This document shows positions 7,991-15,278 of a stretch of 64,000 bases of DNA, one piece after another. The notes under the pieces were generated by a model. That model did no database searches and was not told the DNA's origin. It saw only the letters and a program-made list of their open reading frames with translations. The position numbers and the translations under genes were made by a program. Source of the DNA: JAICLK01 sp963810525 (lineage in GTDB: Bacteria; Patescibacteriota; Saccharimonadia; Saccharimonadales; UBA4665); the NCBI GenBank assembly GCA_963810525.1, contig CAWENB010000003.1, forward strand, positions 372,001 through 436,000, in the 5' to 3' direction. How positions within the stretch are numbered: position 1 is the stretch's first letter; the number at the start of each line of letters is the position of its first letter.

Positions 7991-8862
7991 TGCAATTCAG
8001 CATTTTCTATAGCTTGTAGTTGAGCTTCGCGTCGTGCTTTGCGAACCTTTTCCAGTCTGTGTTCTTCGGGAGATTTAGACGGATTCTGGTTTAACGCTTT
8101 TTCAGTATTCTCGTAACTGCTAATTATCCAATCTAGGTCAATAGTCCAACCTCTATCATTGTTACCCATGTAGAAGTCGCTTAGCACGGCATTCTCGATA
8201 GCCTTAGTTAGCATTTCAGAACCAGCGTCATTAAGTCTTTCTTTAATTTTGCTTATACGTTTAGCCGTAAGCTTGTAATATAAAGGGTTCTTATCAAACT
8301 CTTTAATATAACAATCATATATAAGTTGAATATCTTCAGAAGATTCGATGTGTGAGTCATTTTTAAGGTAACTATCTTTATCTATACTAGGTTGTATATA
8401 AGTGGTTCTAATTAATTCTGGTTCTATATAGTCGCTAAGATTCTGGCGGTCTTGACCGCTAGGTATTTGGCTATCGGGTGCTAGTTTTCTGGCGCTGTGT
8501 CTACAATGCTTCATGTGTTCTTCTAGCTTTTTAGCTAGAGGCTCCAAATCGTACAGGCTACTCGTGTTGTACCTTTGTTCTTTGTCTAGGAATCCCTTTT
8601 TTGCAAGACTACTAGTGATTCCTCTTGTCGTACTGTTCCCTCGACCTATATTAGTAGCGAGGTAATCCACGCTAGGCCATGCTTTATCACCCGCGAACCA
8701 ACATCTCTCGATAATATTAATAAGTACAGATACTTCCTGCGGAGACAGTCCTAAATCACCCATACAAGTTATTAAGCATTTAGGAACAGGCACAAAGCCA
8801 CGCTGAGCTACATCTTCAGGCCATTTGGCTGCGAATAGCGCGTCTACTCTGTTATTCCCCAT
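7981..8862 (-). CDS. Replication initiator-like protein (HTH plus DnaD-like C-terminus)
   Basis: A 293-residue protein with an N-terminal winged helix typical of phage and plasmid replication proteins (AWPSVDYLATNIGRGNSTTR, then SLAKKGFL, about residues 60-95), a hydrophilic linker, and a C-terminal helical region ending in DRGWTIDLDWIISSYENTEK, which resembles the DnaD-like/replisome-organiser tail ending in W-x-DLDWL. Such proteins open the element's own origin and recruit helicase. A GAGGA ribosome binding site precedes the ATG. The stop codon TAG lies within the inverted recombinase remnant. Two inverted repeats in the upstream 200 bp are candidate operators or origin elements. Confidence 0.65.
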   Translation of the reverse strand: MGNNRVDALFAAKWPEDVAQRGFVPVPKCLITCMGDLGLSPQEVSVLINIIERCWFAGDKAWPSVDYLATNIGRGNSTTRGITSSLAKKGFLDKEQRYNTSSLYDLEPLAKKLEEHMKHCRHSARKLAPDSQIPSGQDRQNLSDYIEPELIRTTYIQPSIDKDSYLKNDSHIESSEDIQLIYDCYIKEFDKNPLYYKLTAKRISKIKERLNDAGSEMLTKAIENAVLSDFYMGNNDRGWTIDLDWIISSYENTEKALNQNPSKSPEEHRLEKVRKARREAQLQAIENAELQRN

Positions 8863-8894
8863 AATATTTATCTTCCTCTTAGTAATTGTCTGTT

Positions 8895-8912
8895 TTTATC
8901 GTTGCCGATAAA
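8895..8912. promoter_or_regulatory. Operator-like inverted repeat upstream of the initiator gene
   Basis: TTTATCG-TTGC-CGATAAA, a 7-4-7 inverted repeat 33 bp upstream of the initiator start. The same half-site and spacing (TTATCG-N4-CGATAA) recur at 15135-15150 upstream of the recombinase, suggesting one element-encoded regulator controls both. Confidence 0.5.
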
Positions 8913-8922
8913 CTTGATAAAT

Positions 8923-8940
8923 TCTACATAATATTGTAGA
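8923..8940. repeat. Inverted repeat TCTACA-N6-TGTAGA
   Basis: A perfect 6-6-6 inverted repeat between the divergent initiator and HNH genes, followed by a run of seven G residues. It could be a regulatory or origin element; nothing in the sequence decides between these. Confidence 0.4.
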
Positions 8941-9027
8941 GCGTAAGGGGGGGTGCTTGGCAACGTCAAAACTGCTGTATTAATTAGAACAGAACAAGAG
9001 CAATACTGCCTAAAAGCGTTAAGTATT

Positions 9028-9057
9028 TTGACTAGAAAGAACATAAAACACTAGACT
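9028..9057 (+). promoter_or_regulatory. Promoter of the zinc-finger/HNH gene
   Basis: TTGACT (9028-9033), an 18-nt spacer, TAGACT (9052-9057), then 6 nt to the ATG at 9064: a further leaderless arrangement. Confidence 0.6.
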
Positions 9058-9063
9058 GATGAT

Positions 9064-10071
9064 ATGAGTAGAGCTACATGGGGACCTAGTTGGAACAGGT
9101 GCCGAATATGCAAAAGTGACGACAAGCCGTACTACGACAAGGGAATGTGTTTTGACTGCTATCAGAATAGTAAAGATATTTTGGTAGTAACTAGTTATAT
9201 GCAAGGTGAAAACCTGCCAGAAATTGCTCACCGCTTAGGTGTTACCATATCAAGAGTTCAGCAGCAGCTAGACAGAACCATAGCGTTAGAAATAACAAAA
9301 ATGGGTGATGACCTAACGTCTGAGCAAAAGCTTGCTGTACGACAAGAAATAATGAATGCCCATAAAGAGAGTCGTATTGCTAATGAATTCGAACTAGTAA
9401 AGAAAAGAATTGATAAAAATTATAAACAAATTATCAAAAAGCTATCCGGTGATAGAGTTGACAGCATAGTGCAATTAATGAAAATACTAGGGTTACACAC
9501 TTATAATAAATCTCTCGTTGAAAGCAGATATCCAGAGTTTATTAAATTAGTTTTGCAAAATAAAAAAAGATGGTCAAAAGCATACGGCAGTTGTAGAACG
9601 TGCGGGACAACATCTAAGAAACATTTTTCTTGGGGGTATTGCGTAGACTGTTATTCAAAATCTGAAGAGTGGAAAAATAACAATGCTGAATATCGCAAAG
9701 CTCATGCAACTGAAATTAGAGAATATACCGATAAATATAATAAAGAAAATCGGGAACGCATTAAGAAAAACAAACCAAAATATAAAAGGCTTTACTCTCA
9801 AGACCCCTCGGTTATAGAACAATATATGCAGAAATACTCAAATAAGGCATATGGTGGAAATCGAGAAAAAGCATTCGAAAAACATGGCAATAAGTGTCAT
9901 GACTGTGGAACTACTAGGGAAAATAATAGGATAAAAACTGGTAAGGATTTACGCATAACGCGTATAGACAACGATAAAAACAATAATGATGTCTCGAACT
10001 TAATACCCCTCTGCAATAGATGCAACATAACAAGGGTGCATATGGCTAATAAGCTCAGTCTAAGCGAATGA
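9064..10071 (+). CDS. Zinc-ribbon and HNH-type nuclease-like protein
   Basis: A 335-residue basic protein with three Cys clusters: CRICKSDD...GMCFDC (residues 12-32), CRTCGTT...GYCVDC (about 178-198) and C-terminal CHDCGTT...LIPLCNRCN. The last is an HNH-like zinc site with TRIDNDKNNNDVSNLIPL between the Cys pairs, as in phage HNH nucleases. A helix-turn-helix (LPEIAHRLGVTISRVQQQL) follows the first cluster, and a Lys/Glu/Asn/Tyr-rich helical region follows the second. The duplicated Cys modules suggest a DNA-binding protein with a terminal nuclease domain. HNH proteins beside terminase genes assist packaging in some phages, and a terminase-small-like gene is the next one along, on the opposite strand. 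Confidence 0.65.
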   Translation: MSRATWGPSWNRCRICKSDDKPYYDKGMCFDCYQNSKDILVVTSYMQGENLPEIAHRLGVTISRVQQQLDRTIALEITKMGDDLTSEQKLAVRQEIMNAHKESRIANEFELVKKRIDKNYKQIIKKLSGDRVDSIVQLMKILGLHTYNKSLVESRYPEFIKLVLQNKKRWSKAYGSCRTCGTTSKKHFSWGYCVDCYSKSEEWKNNNAEYRKAHATEIREYTDKYNKENRERIKKNKPKYKRLYSQDPSVIEQYMQKYSNKAYGGNREKAFEKHGNKCHDCGTTRENNRIKTGKDLRITRIDNDKNNNDVSNLIPLCNRCNITRVHMANKLSLSE

Positions 10072-10115
10072 TATAACTAATTCTTTAACAGAAATTAATT
10101 AATCGCTTGCAACTA

Positions 10116-10682
10116 TTATGTAATTACAGACTTTGCTTCGAGAGCAGCTAAGCTATCAGCTAGTAAGCCGAGATATTCCTCGTAATTGTCATCAATGAAC
10201 AAATCTTTTCTATCTCTAGTGGTAACTTCTTTTCTTGCGATAGACGTTGGCAAGCCAACTGTGATTCTTTCTCCATTTATAGCCCCTGTATATGCTTCAA
10301 CCAAGTCTTTTAAGTCTCTCTGACTTATCATCTTATTGTCATAGATTGAGATATTGTCTATACCTTTTTCTTTTATCAGACGTTCTATTTGTCTAAAAGC
10401 AATAGTCAGTTTAGTGCCAGCTAATTGTTGCAAATTTCTAAATATAGTCCCATGTCTCTCGTTTATCTCAGAATTACGGTCAATTAGCTTAGTTTCGACT
10501 TGCTGAATGGTCTTTTTAGATAAGTCTGAGCGTAGTTCGTGCCAACCTTCCTTAACACCTCTTTGCTTTACGGCAGTCAGGCTAACACCGTACTTTTCAG
10601 CAATGTCTTTATATCTAAGCGTAGGGTCGCTTAGGAAATCTTTTTGCGCGTCAGTCCATCGGATTTTAGTGGGTAATGACAT
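10116..10682 (-). CDS. Terminase small subunit-like HTH protein
   Basis: A 188-residue protein starting with a helix-turn-helix of the type found in phage terminase small subunits (RYKDIAEKYGVSLTAVKQRG, then VKEGW), followed by helices rich in Ile, Gln and Lys and a short acidic tail. In phages this protein recognises the packaging site and recruits the large subunit; no large subunit, portal or capsid gene is present here. It could equally be a regulator that uses the same HTH. The start has a clear GAGGA about 7 nt upstream. Confidence 0.5.
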   Translation of the reverse strand: MSLPTKIRWTDAQKDFLSDPTLRYKDIAEKYGVSLTAVKQRGVKEGWHELRSDLSKKTIQQVETKLIDRNSEINERHGTIFRNLQQLAGTKLTIAFRQIERLIKEKGIDNISIYDNKMISQRDLKDLVEAYTGAINGERITVGLPTSIARKEVTTRDRKDLFIDDNYEEYLGLLADSLAALEAKSVIT

Positions 10683-10862
10683 AATTAGTCCTCTACATCA
10701 AGTAGAGCAATTACAGAGGCGCATGAATAGCATACAGAGAAGCGATTTATGCGCAGTTAGTCCGAAAGGTATGGAATTATGCGCCTCAACAGAGTAAATA
10801 GCGTTAAAACTACGCTCTGTGCGCTAGGCTCACTGTATCCTCTTTGGTTTCTGCAATACAAT

Positions 10863-10912
10863 TTGACACATAAAAAATCAGGCTTATAATTTCACTATGA
10901 ACCTAGTATAAT
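10863..10912 (+). promoter_or_regulatory. Two overlapping promoter elements for the GntR-ABC operon
   Basis: TTGACA (10863-10868)-16 nt-TATAAT (10885-10890), plus a second TATAAT at 10907-10912 that ends 9 nt before the ATG. CACTAT occurs twice 22 bp apart (10893-10898 and 10915-10920), a possible binding site for the GntR product. Confidence 0.55.
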
Positions 10913-10921
10913 GGCACTATT

Positions 10922-11311
10922 ATGATAACCTTTCGTCTTAGTACTCATTCTGGCGTTCCACCGTACCTTCAAATCGTGCAGCAAGTTAAGCAAGCTATTC
11001 GGCTAGGCATACTCCTTGAGGGCGACCAACTGCCTACCGTTAAGGAAGTAGTCTCAATGGTAGCTATTAATCCTAACACTGTCTTCAAAGCCTATAGGGA
11101 ATTGGAAATGTTAGGACTTGTCGAAGGCAGAACTGGTAGTGGTACGTTTGTATCAGGTAGACCAGCAGGACCACCACCAGAAATCCAAACCGCTGTAGTG
11201 GATAGTCTAATTAGCTGGATTGATGAAGCTAAGAAAGCTGGACTTGATGATGAATCAATCGAAGCATTAATAAATTCAACGTTGCATAACACTAGGAGGG
11301 AAAAGAAATGA
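10922..11311 (+). CDS. GntR family regulator, YtrA-type
   Basis: A 129-residue protein with the GntR winged helix (PPYLQIVQQVKQAIRLGILLEG, then TVKEVVSMVAINPNTVFKAYRELEMLGLVEGRTGSGTFV) and a short helical tail instead of a ligand domain. This length and layout define the YtrA subfamily, which represses the ABC transporter operon that it heads. Its stop overlaps the ATP-binding subunit start (ATGA), so the genes are co-transcribed. The regulator probably responds to membrane or antibiotic stress indirectly; no inducer can be read from the sequence. Confidence 0.85.
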   Translation: MITFRLSTHSGVPPYLQIVQQVKQAIRLGILLEGDQLPTVKEVVSMVAINPNTVFKAYRELEMLGLVEGRTGSGTFVSGRPAGPPPEIQTAVVDSLISWIDEAKKAGLDDESIEALINSTLHNTRREKK

Positions 11312-12225
11312 GCCAACAAACAATAACTAAAAATGCCATTGAGACAAAGGGTCTTGGGAAAAGATATAGGTCGTTTTGGGCATTAAAAGACTGCAGTATA
11401 AACGTGCCTAAAGGGAGTGTGTCAGCACTAGTAGGACCAAATGGTGCTGGTAAAACTACTCTACTAAAGCTCTTAGTTAGCTTGAGTAGTCCAAGTGATG
11501 GCAGCGCAACCGTCTTAAACCAATCTCCCTCTCAAAAACCTGAATATATCTCAGGAATCGGTTATTTAGCCCAAGAAATCCCTATGTATGCTCGACTTAA
11601 TGCAAAAGAACATATAGCGATGGGTCAACATATTAATGACAGTTGGGACTCTGAGTTAGCTACGAAACGACTCAATGAATTATCTATACCTCTTGACCGT
11701 CCCGTCGGTAAGTTATCTGGCGGACAACGCGCACAAGTAGCTTTGGGTCTTGCACTAGCCAAAAAGCCAAAACTATTATTGCTCGATGAACCAGTAGCTG
11801 CACTAGACCCACTTGCAAGAATTGATTTCTTGAAGTCCCTCGCACAAGCTGTTACGGAAGCCGAGGGCGAATTAACAGTAGTTATGTCTTCTCACCTACT
11901 GGCTGACCTAGAGCGGGTTTGCGACCATATTGTTATCTTAGCCTCTGGCGAAACACAACTTTGTGAAGATATCGAAACTGCTCTTAAATCTCACAAACTA
12001 CTTGTTGGAGTACGAAAAGAAGCTGTTGAAAGCGATAAATATACAATTATCCAACAATCACATACAGCAAGAGAGACGGCCCTATTGGTTCGCCTACATG
12101 ACACTAAGTATCATGACCCACACTGGCACATAAGAAATGTAGACATTGAAGAAGTGGTATTAGCGTACATGGGACAAAAGAGAAATGTAGCAGACGCTAG
12201 GGCAACTAAAGGAGGTGTACGATGA
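11308..12225 (+). CDS. ABC transporter ATP-binding protein
   Basis: A 305-residue ATPase of the drug/bacteriocin exporter class. Walker A is GPNGAGKTT (about residues 45-53), the signature KLSGGQRAQVALGLAL and Walker B LLLLDEPVAALDP, followed by the H-loop MSSHL. A C-terminal extension of about 80 residues has no clear similarity. GGAGGG lies 9 nt upstream of the ATG. It overlaps both neighbours by 4 nt. It would power the adjacent permease, which has the single-component ABC-2-like form typical of YtrA operons. Confidence 0.9.
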   Translation: MSQQTITKNAIETKGLGKRYRSFWALKDCSINVPKGSVSALVGPNGAGKTTLLKLLVSLSSPSDGSATVLNQSPSQKPEYISGIGYLAQEIPMYARLNAKEHIAMGQHINDSWDSELATKRLNELSIPLDRPVGKLSGGQRAQVALGLALAKKPKLLLLDEPVAALDPLARIDFLKSLAQAVTEAEGELTVVMSSHLLADLERVCDHIVILASGETQLCEDIETALKSHKLLVGVRKEAVESDKYTIIQQSHTARETALLVRLHDTKYHDPHWHIRNVDIEEVVLAYMGQKRNVADARATKGGVR

Positions 12226-13304
12226 ACTGGTTAGCTTGGCGACAACATCGCAAACAGTTTATGGTTCTCGGTATAATACTCGCTCTATTCGCAGCTTTAA
12301 CTATTCCAACTGGTTTACATTTTTGGCACACCTATCAACATGCTCTAGCTACTTGTGGCAAGACAGATACATGTAGTCAGTTGAGCGATGACCTATTTCA
12401 ATCTAATTCAGAACAATTACTATTCCATCTTGTGCCTGTAGGCGTTCTTTTCTTACCGCTTATTCTTGGGTTGTTTTGGGGAGTTCCATTATTGTCCAGA
12501 GAATATGCTGACGGCACAAACAAGTTAGTGTGGACTCAAAGTGTCTCAAGGCGTAAGTGGCTCACTGTTAAGTTAATTTGGGTAATACTCGGTACAGCTA
12601 TTATAATGGCAGCTTTTGCAGCTCTTCTGACTTGGTGGTCAAAGACAAATAATGCTTTAAATTTGAATAGATTTAATGATATGTTTTTCAGTACACAGGG
12701 TATAGTGCCCATTGCCTACGGTATTTTTGCTGTAACACTAGGAATCATGTTTGGAGCTTGGTTTAGACGAACCATGGTGGCGCTTGGCGTTACCCTAGTT
12801 TTACTGATTGCTATAGTGCTAGTTACAGTACCAAACTTTGTAAGACCGCACTATGAGACACCAGTGAGTTACAAGATGTCTTTACTTGCGAATACTCGTA
12901 TTAACGGAGTTCCTACGAATCCAAATAATCCATCCACTAACAGCGCAACACTAGTAGTCAGTCAAACTACTGTAAGTAGCCAGAATCAGCCACTTGATTG
13001 GGCTAATCCACCTAAGCAGTGTATTGTAACTAATCCTCAGGCTTTTATTGGTGGAGGCGAAGGGGCACATAAACAGGCAGTTGCAGTTCCAGGTCAAAAT
13101 GGCGGAGAGCAACTTGCGAGTCAGAATGGTGGGCCTGCAGTTAGTCTTAGTTGTCTACAGACACTTGGCTATAAGATGGAAACTAAATACCAGCCTTCTT
13201 ATAGGTATTGGGACTTCCAGCGTATCGAAACTGGACTCTATCTAGCACTAAGCATAATACCAATCGGAGCCACTTATTGGTTAGTCCTTAGGAGAGACGC
13301 ATAA
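12222..13304 (+). CDS. ABC-2-like transporter permease
   Basis: A 360-residue membrane protein. Hydrophobic segments near residues 15-35, 70-90, 115-140, 165-185, 190-210 and at the C-terminus (LALSIIPIGATYWLVLRRDA) give about six helices. Between the last two lies a large Asn/Gln/Ser/Pro-rich extracytoplasmic loop of about 100 residues with three cysteines. GVPLLSREYADGTNKLVWTQSVSRRKWL is the cytoplasmic coupling region typical of ABC-2 permeases. AAGGAGGTG precedes the start. The substrate is unknown; self-resistance to a peptide or envelope-active compound is the usual role of such operons. Confidence 0.8.
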   Translation: MNWLAWRQHRKQFMVLGIILALFAALTIPTGLHFWHTYQHALATCGKTDTCSQLSDDLFQSNSEQLLFHLVPVGVLFLPLILGLFWGVPLLSREYADGTNKLVWTQSVSRRKWLTVKLIWVILGTAIIMAAFAALLTWWSKTNNALNLNRFNDMFFSTQGIVPIAYGIFAVTLGIMFGAWFRRTMVALGVTLVLLIAIVLVTVPNFVRPHYETPVSYKMSLLANTRINGVPTNPNNPSTNSATLVVSQTTVSSQNQPLDWANPPKQCIVTNPQAFIGGGEGAHKQAVAVPGQNGGEQLASQNGGPAVSLSCLQTLGYKMETKYQPSYRYWDFQRIETGLYLALSIIPIGATYWLVLRRDA

Positions 13305-13322
13305 ACCAGCAATAAATAAATA

Positions 13323-13350
13323 AAAACACCGCTGATAAAAGCGGTGTTTT
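13323..13350. terminator. Bidirectional intrinsic terminator
   Basis: AAAACACCGC (13323-13332), loop TGATAAAA, GCGGTGTTTT (13341-13350): a 10-bp stem with A and T tracts on both sides. It lies between the convergent permease and small membrane protein genes. Confidence 0.9.
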
Positions 13351-13368
13351 CTGTTTGAATTGTATTGG

Positions 13369-13554
13369 TTATTTATGGTGTATTAGCCATATTGTTACGC
13401 CTGTGGAAATCACCACTAATGCATAAAATAAACCAAGACCAATAGGCGAACCCCAACTAAACCAACTCCCCCAAGCCCGCCAGTTTTTCATGTGTTCTTT
13501 ATGGTGCTGGTCATACCATTCTAAATCAGCTTTTTCGTCTCGTTTTTCAGACAT
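13369..13554 (-). CDS. Small membrane protein, 61 aa
   Basis: The N-terminal half is charged (EKRDEKADLEWYDQHHKEH, a possible amphipathic helix) and the C-terminal half is one membrane helix (IGLGLFYALVVISTGVTIWLI) ending in HHK. An AAGGA ribosome binding site lies about 9 nt before the ATG, and the gene has a shared terminator. I do not recognise a family; the topology suits a small regulator or subunit of a membrane complex such as the nearby transporter. Confidence 0.65.
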   Translation of the reverse strand: MSEKRDEKADLEWYDQHHKEHMKNWRAWGSWFSWGSPIGLGLFYALVVISTGVTIWLIHHK

Positions 13555-13736
13555 AGAATCATCCTTATATTTAGTTACCTAAGAACTAACAATATCGACC
13601 ACTTGTTAATTGCTCTTTAGGTGAATACCACATTCCCTTATTGTCTCGAGCTTTGACAGGGTTGTTGCTAGGTGGATTTATATCATTAATAAAATAGTAC
13701 CACTAAAGTAAAGTCCATAATAGTGTAGTGTATCGC

Positions 13737-13766
13737 TTGACATTATATCGTACTACGATATATACT
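13737..13766 (+). promoter_or_regulatory. PadR promoter with palindromic operator in the spacer
   Basis: TTGACA (13737-13742), an 18-nt spacer, TATACT (13761-13766), then 7 nt to the ATG. The spacer and -10 carry a perfect 9-1-9 palindrome, TATATCGTA-C-TACGATATA, at 13744-13762. PadR proteins bind such operators, so direct autorepression is expected. Confidence 0.8.
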
Positions 13767-13773
13767 TCCTGCT

Positions 13774-14109
13774 ATGAAAAGGACTATGAATCTTCTTCCG
13801 CAGATTTCATTTAGTATTTTAATGGCGTTGAGTTTAAAACCCCGTCACGGCTATGAAATTATGCAGCAAGTTGATGAGGATAGCTTAGGTAAAATTAAAC
13901 TAGGCCCGGGTTCACTTTATACGGCTATTAAACAATTAGCAGAGGATAGCTTAATTGAAGAAGTTCCAGACGAAGATGTTAGGCGAAGATACTATCGTTT
14001 GACTAAGAAAGGTTGGAATCGTCTAAATGCCGAACTTCAATACTTTGATAAAACCGTAAAGATAGCAAAGCAACGCAAGGCGTTTGAAGCTATCGGAGCA
14101 TATATATGA
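13774..14109 (+). CDS. PadR family transcriptional regulator
   Basis: A 111-residue PadR protein of the short type: winged helix with ISFSILMALSLKPRHGYEIMQQV, GPGSLYTAIKQLAEDSLIEEV and the RRRYYRLTKKGWNRL wing, then a dimerising helix. The start at 13774 fits the promoter; a second in-frame ATG follows at 13786. Its stop overlaps the next gene (ATGA). PadR repressors commonly control a membrane protein or exporter encoded directly downstream, which is the arrangement here. Confidence 0.9.
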   Translation: MKRTMNLLPQISFSILMALSLKPRHGYEIMQQVDEDSLGKIKLGPGSLYTAIKQLAEDSLIEEVPDEDVRRRYYRLTKKGWNRLNAELQYFDKTVKIAKQRKAFEAIGAYI

Positions 14110-14777
14110 GCAACCTCAATAAACGCTTCCCAATCTACTCTAAGGTTATTAAACTGTATCCTGTTAAATATCGTAAAGTGTATGGTGAGCAAATACTGCA
14201 AACCACCGCGGATATGTTAGACAGTACTCCAAATGGTATTTCAAAGTATCTTGTGTGGTTAAAAGTAATAGTGGATTTACCTATAAATATAGCTAAGCAG
14301 CAGCTCCTATACTCAGGAGGTATTTATATGAAAGATACACCTTCATACATAAAAACAAGCAGTGTTGTGAGCGGTCTACTGCTTTTACCTTTTATTGCAG
14401 CTCTACTCGCTAATGGACTGGATAAAGTAATCAACAACCATACGCTTTATGGCTCATGGTTATGGAAATCTCCATTTATAGGGCTGTGGGTCTTATATTT
14501 ACCACTGTTAGCGTTTGTACTAGCTGTAGGGAGTTATCTACTCTACCTAACTAGATATAAGAAAACCCCACTACTTAAAAGAGTCTTAGACGTAAGGCAC
14601 TCATGGTCGATTATTATTCCCGCCATTTTTGCCTTCGCTATACTATTTCTTTTAGCCTTCCATGACAGCACACAGTGTTGGGTTAAATCTCCTTTGCACT
14701 CTGTAACACATATAGGTCAAGCTTGGAAATGCACAACCAATAATCAATCACTTCCAGTCTTTAGGAAGTTGTTTTAA
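14106..14777 (+). CDS. PadR-operon membrane protein, 223 aa
   Basis: The soluble N-terminus (KLYPVKYRKVYGEQILQTTADML) is a signature of membrane proteins encoded next to PadR regulators. Four hydrophobic segments follow, near residues 85-102, 121-145, 168-188 and possibly one at the Cys-containing C-terminus. Function is unknown; related proteins occur with transport or envelope-stress systems. It is translationally coupled to padR. Confidence 0.7.
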   Translation: MSNLNKRFPIYSKVIKLYPVKYRKVYGEQILQTTADMLDSTPNGISKYLVWLKVIVDLPINIAKQQLLYSGGIYMKDTPSYIKTSSVVSGLLLLPFIAALLANGLDKVINNHTLYGSWLWKSPFIGLWVLYLPLLAFVLAVGSYLLYLTRYKKTPLLKRVLDVRHSWSIIIPAIFAFAILFLLAFHDSTQCWVKSPLHSVTHIGQAWKCTTNNQSLPVFRKLF

Positions 14778-14782
14778 ACTTT

Positions 14783-15061
14783 ATGATTAAAAAGATATTA
14801 AGCCACAAGGTATTGCTCTCAATCGTAGCTGCGACATTAGTTGTCTTGATAATTCTCGCTGCTAATGAAGTCCGTGTACTTCACAAAGCCCACAGTACGT
14901 TCGATAACTACTACTCCTTTAGAGGTTGCGTACAACTTATAACAAAGACACCGACATTTGGTATATGTAAGACTGCTTCAGGTCAGACTATCAAGATAGT
15001 CCTATATAACGGTAAATGGTATTTAAACGGTGATTTACCTACGGGTTTTCTTGGACTGTAA
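14783..15061 (+). CDS. Small membrane-anchored extracytoplasmic protein, 92 aa
   Basis: One N-terminal membrane helix (VLLSIVAATLVVLIILAA) is followed by about 60 residues with two Cys (RGCVQLI and GICKTA), likely a disulfide outside the membrane, and a compact beta-rich tail. It starts 5 nt after the previous gene and probably belongs to the PadR operon. No family is recognised. Confidence 0.6.
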   Translation: MIKKILSHKVLLSIVAATLVVLIILAANEVRVLHKAHSTFDNYYSFRGCVQLITKTPTFGICKTASGQTIKIVLYNGKWYLNGDLPTGFLGL

Positions 15062-15134
15062 GCAATAGTTTTTTACTAGCTTCGCAGTTTCGAACTTACT
15101 TTATAGAATACTAAACTGCGGAATAGCAGACATT

Positions 15135-15150
15135 TTATCGGCGACGATAA
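15135..15150. promoter_or_regulatory. Operator-like inverted repeat upstream of the recombinase
   Basis: TTATCG-GCGA-CGATAA, matching the site at 8895-8912 in both arms and spacing. It lies about 130 bp before the recombinase start. The 217-bp gap that holds it (15062-15278) contains no gene that I can support. Confidence 0.5.
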
Positions 15151-15278
15151 CTTTAAACTCTAGCGAAAGAATTAAAACGTATCAAACAAACTAGGAACGG
15201 GCGTTAGGAGTATTTATTTTCCTACCCCATTCTCCAATATAGTTTATGGTTATAGTCGTGAGTTTTTAAGTATTAACC

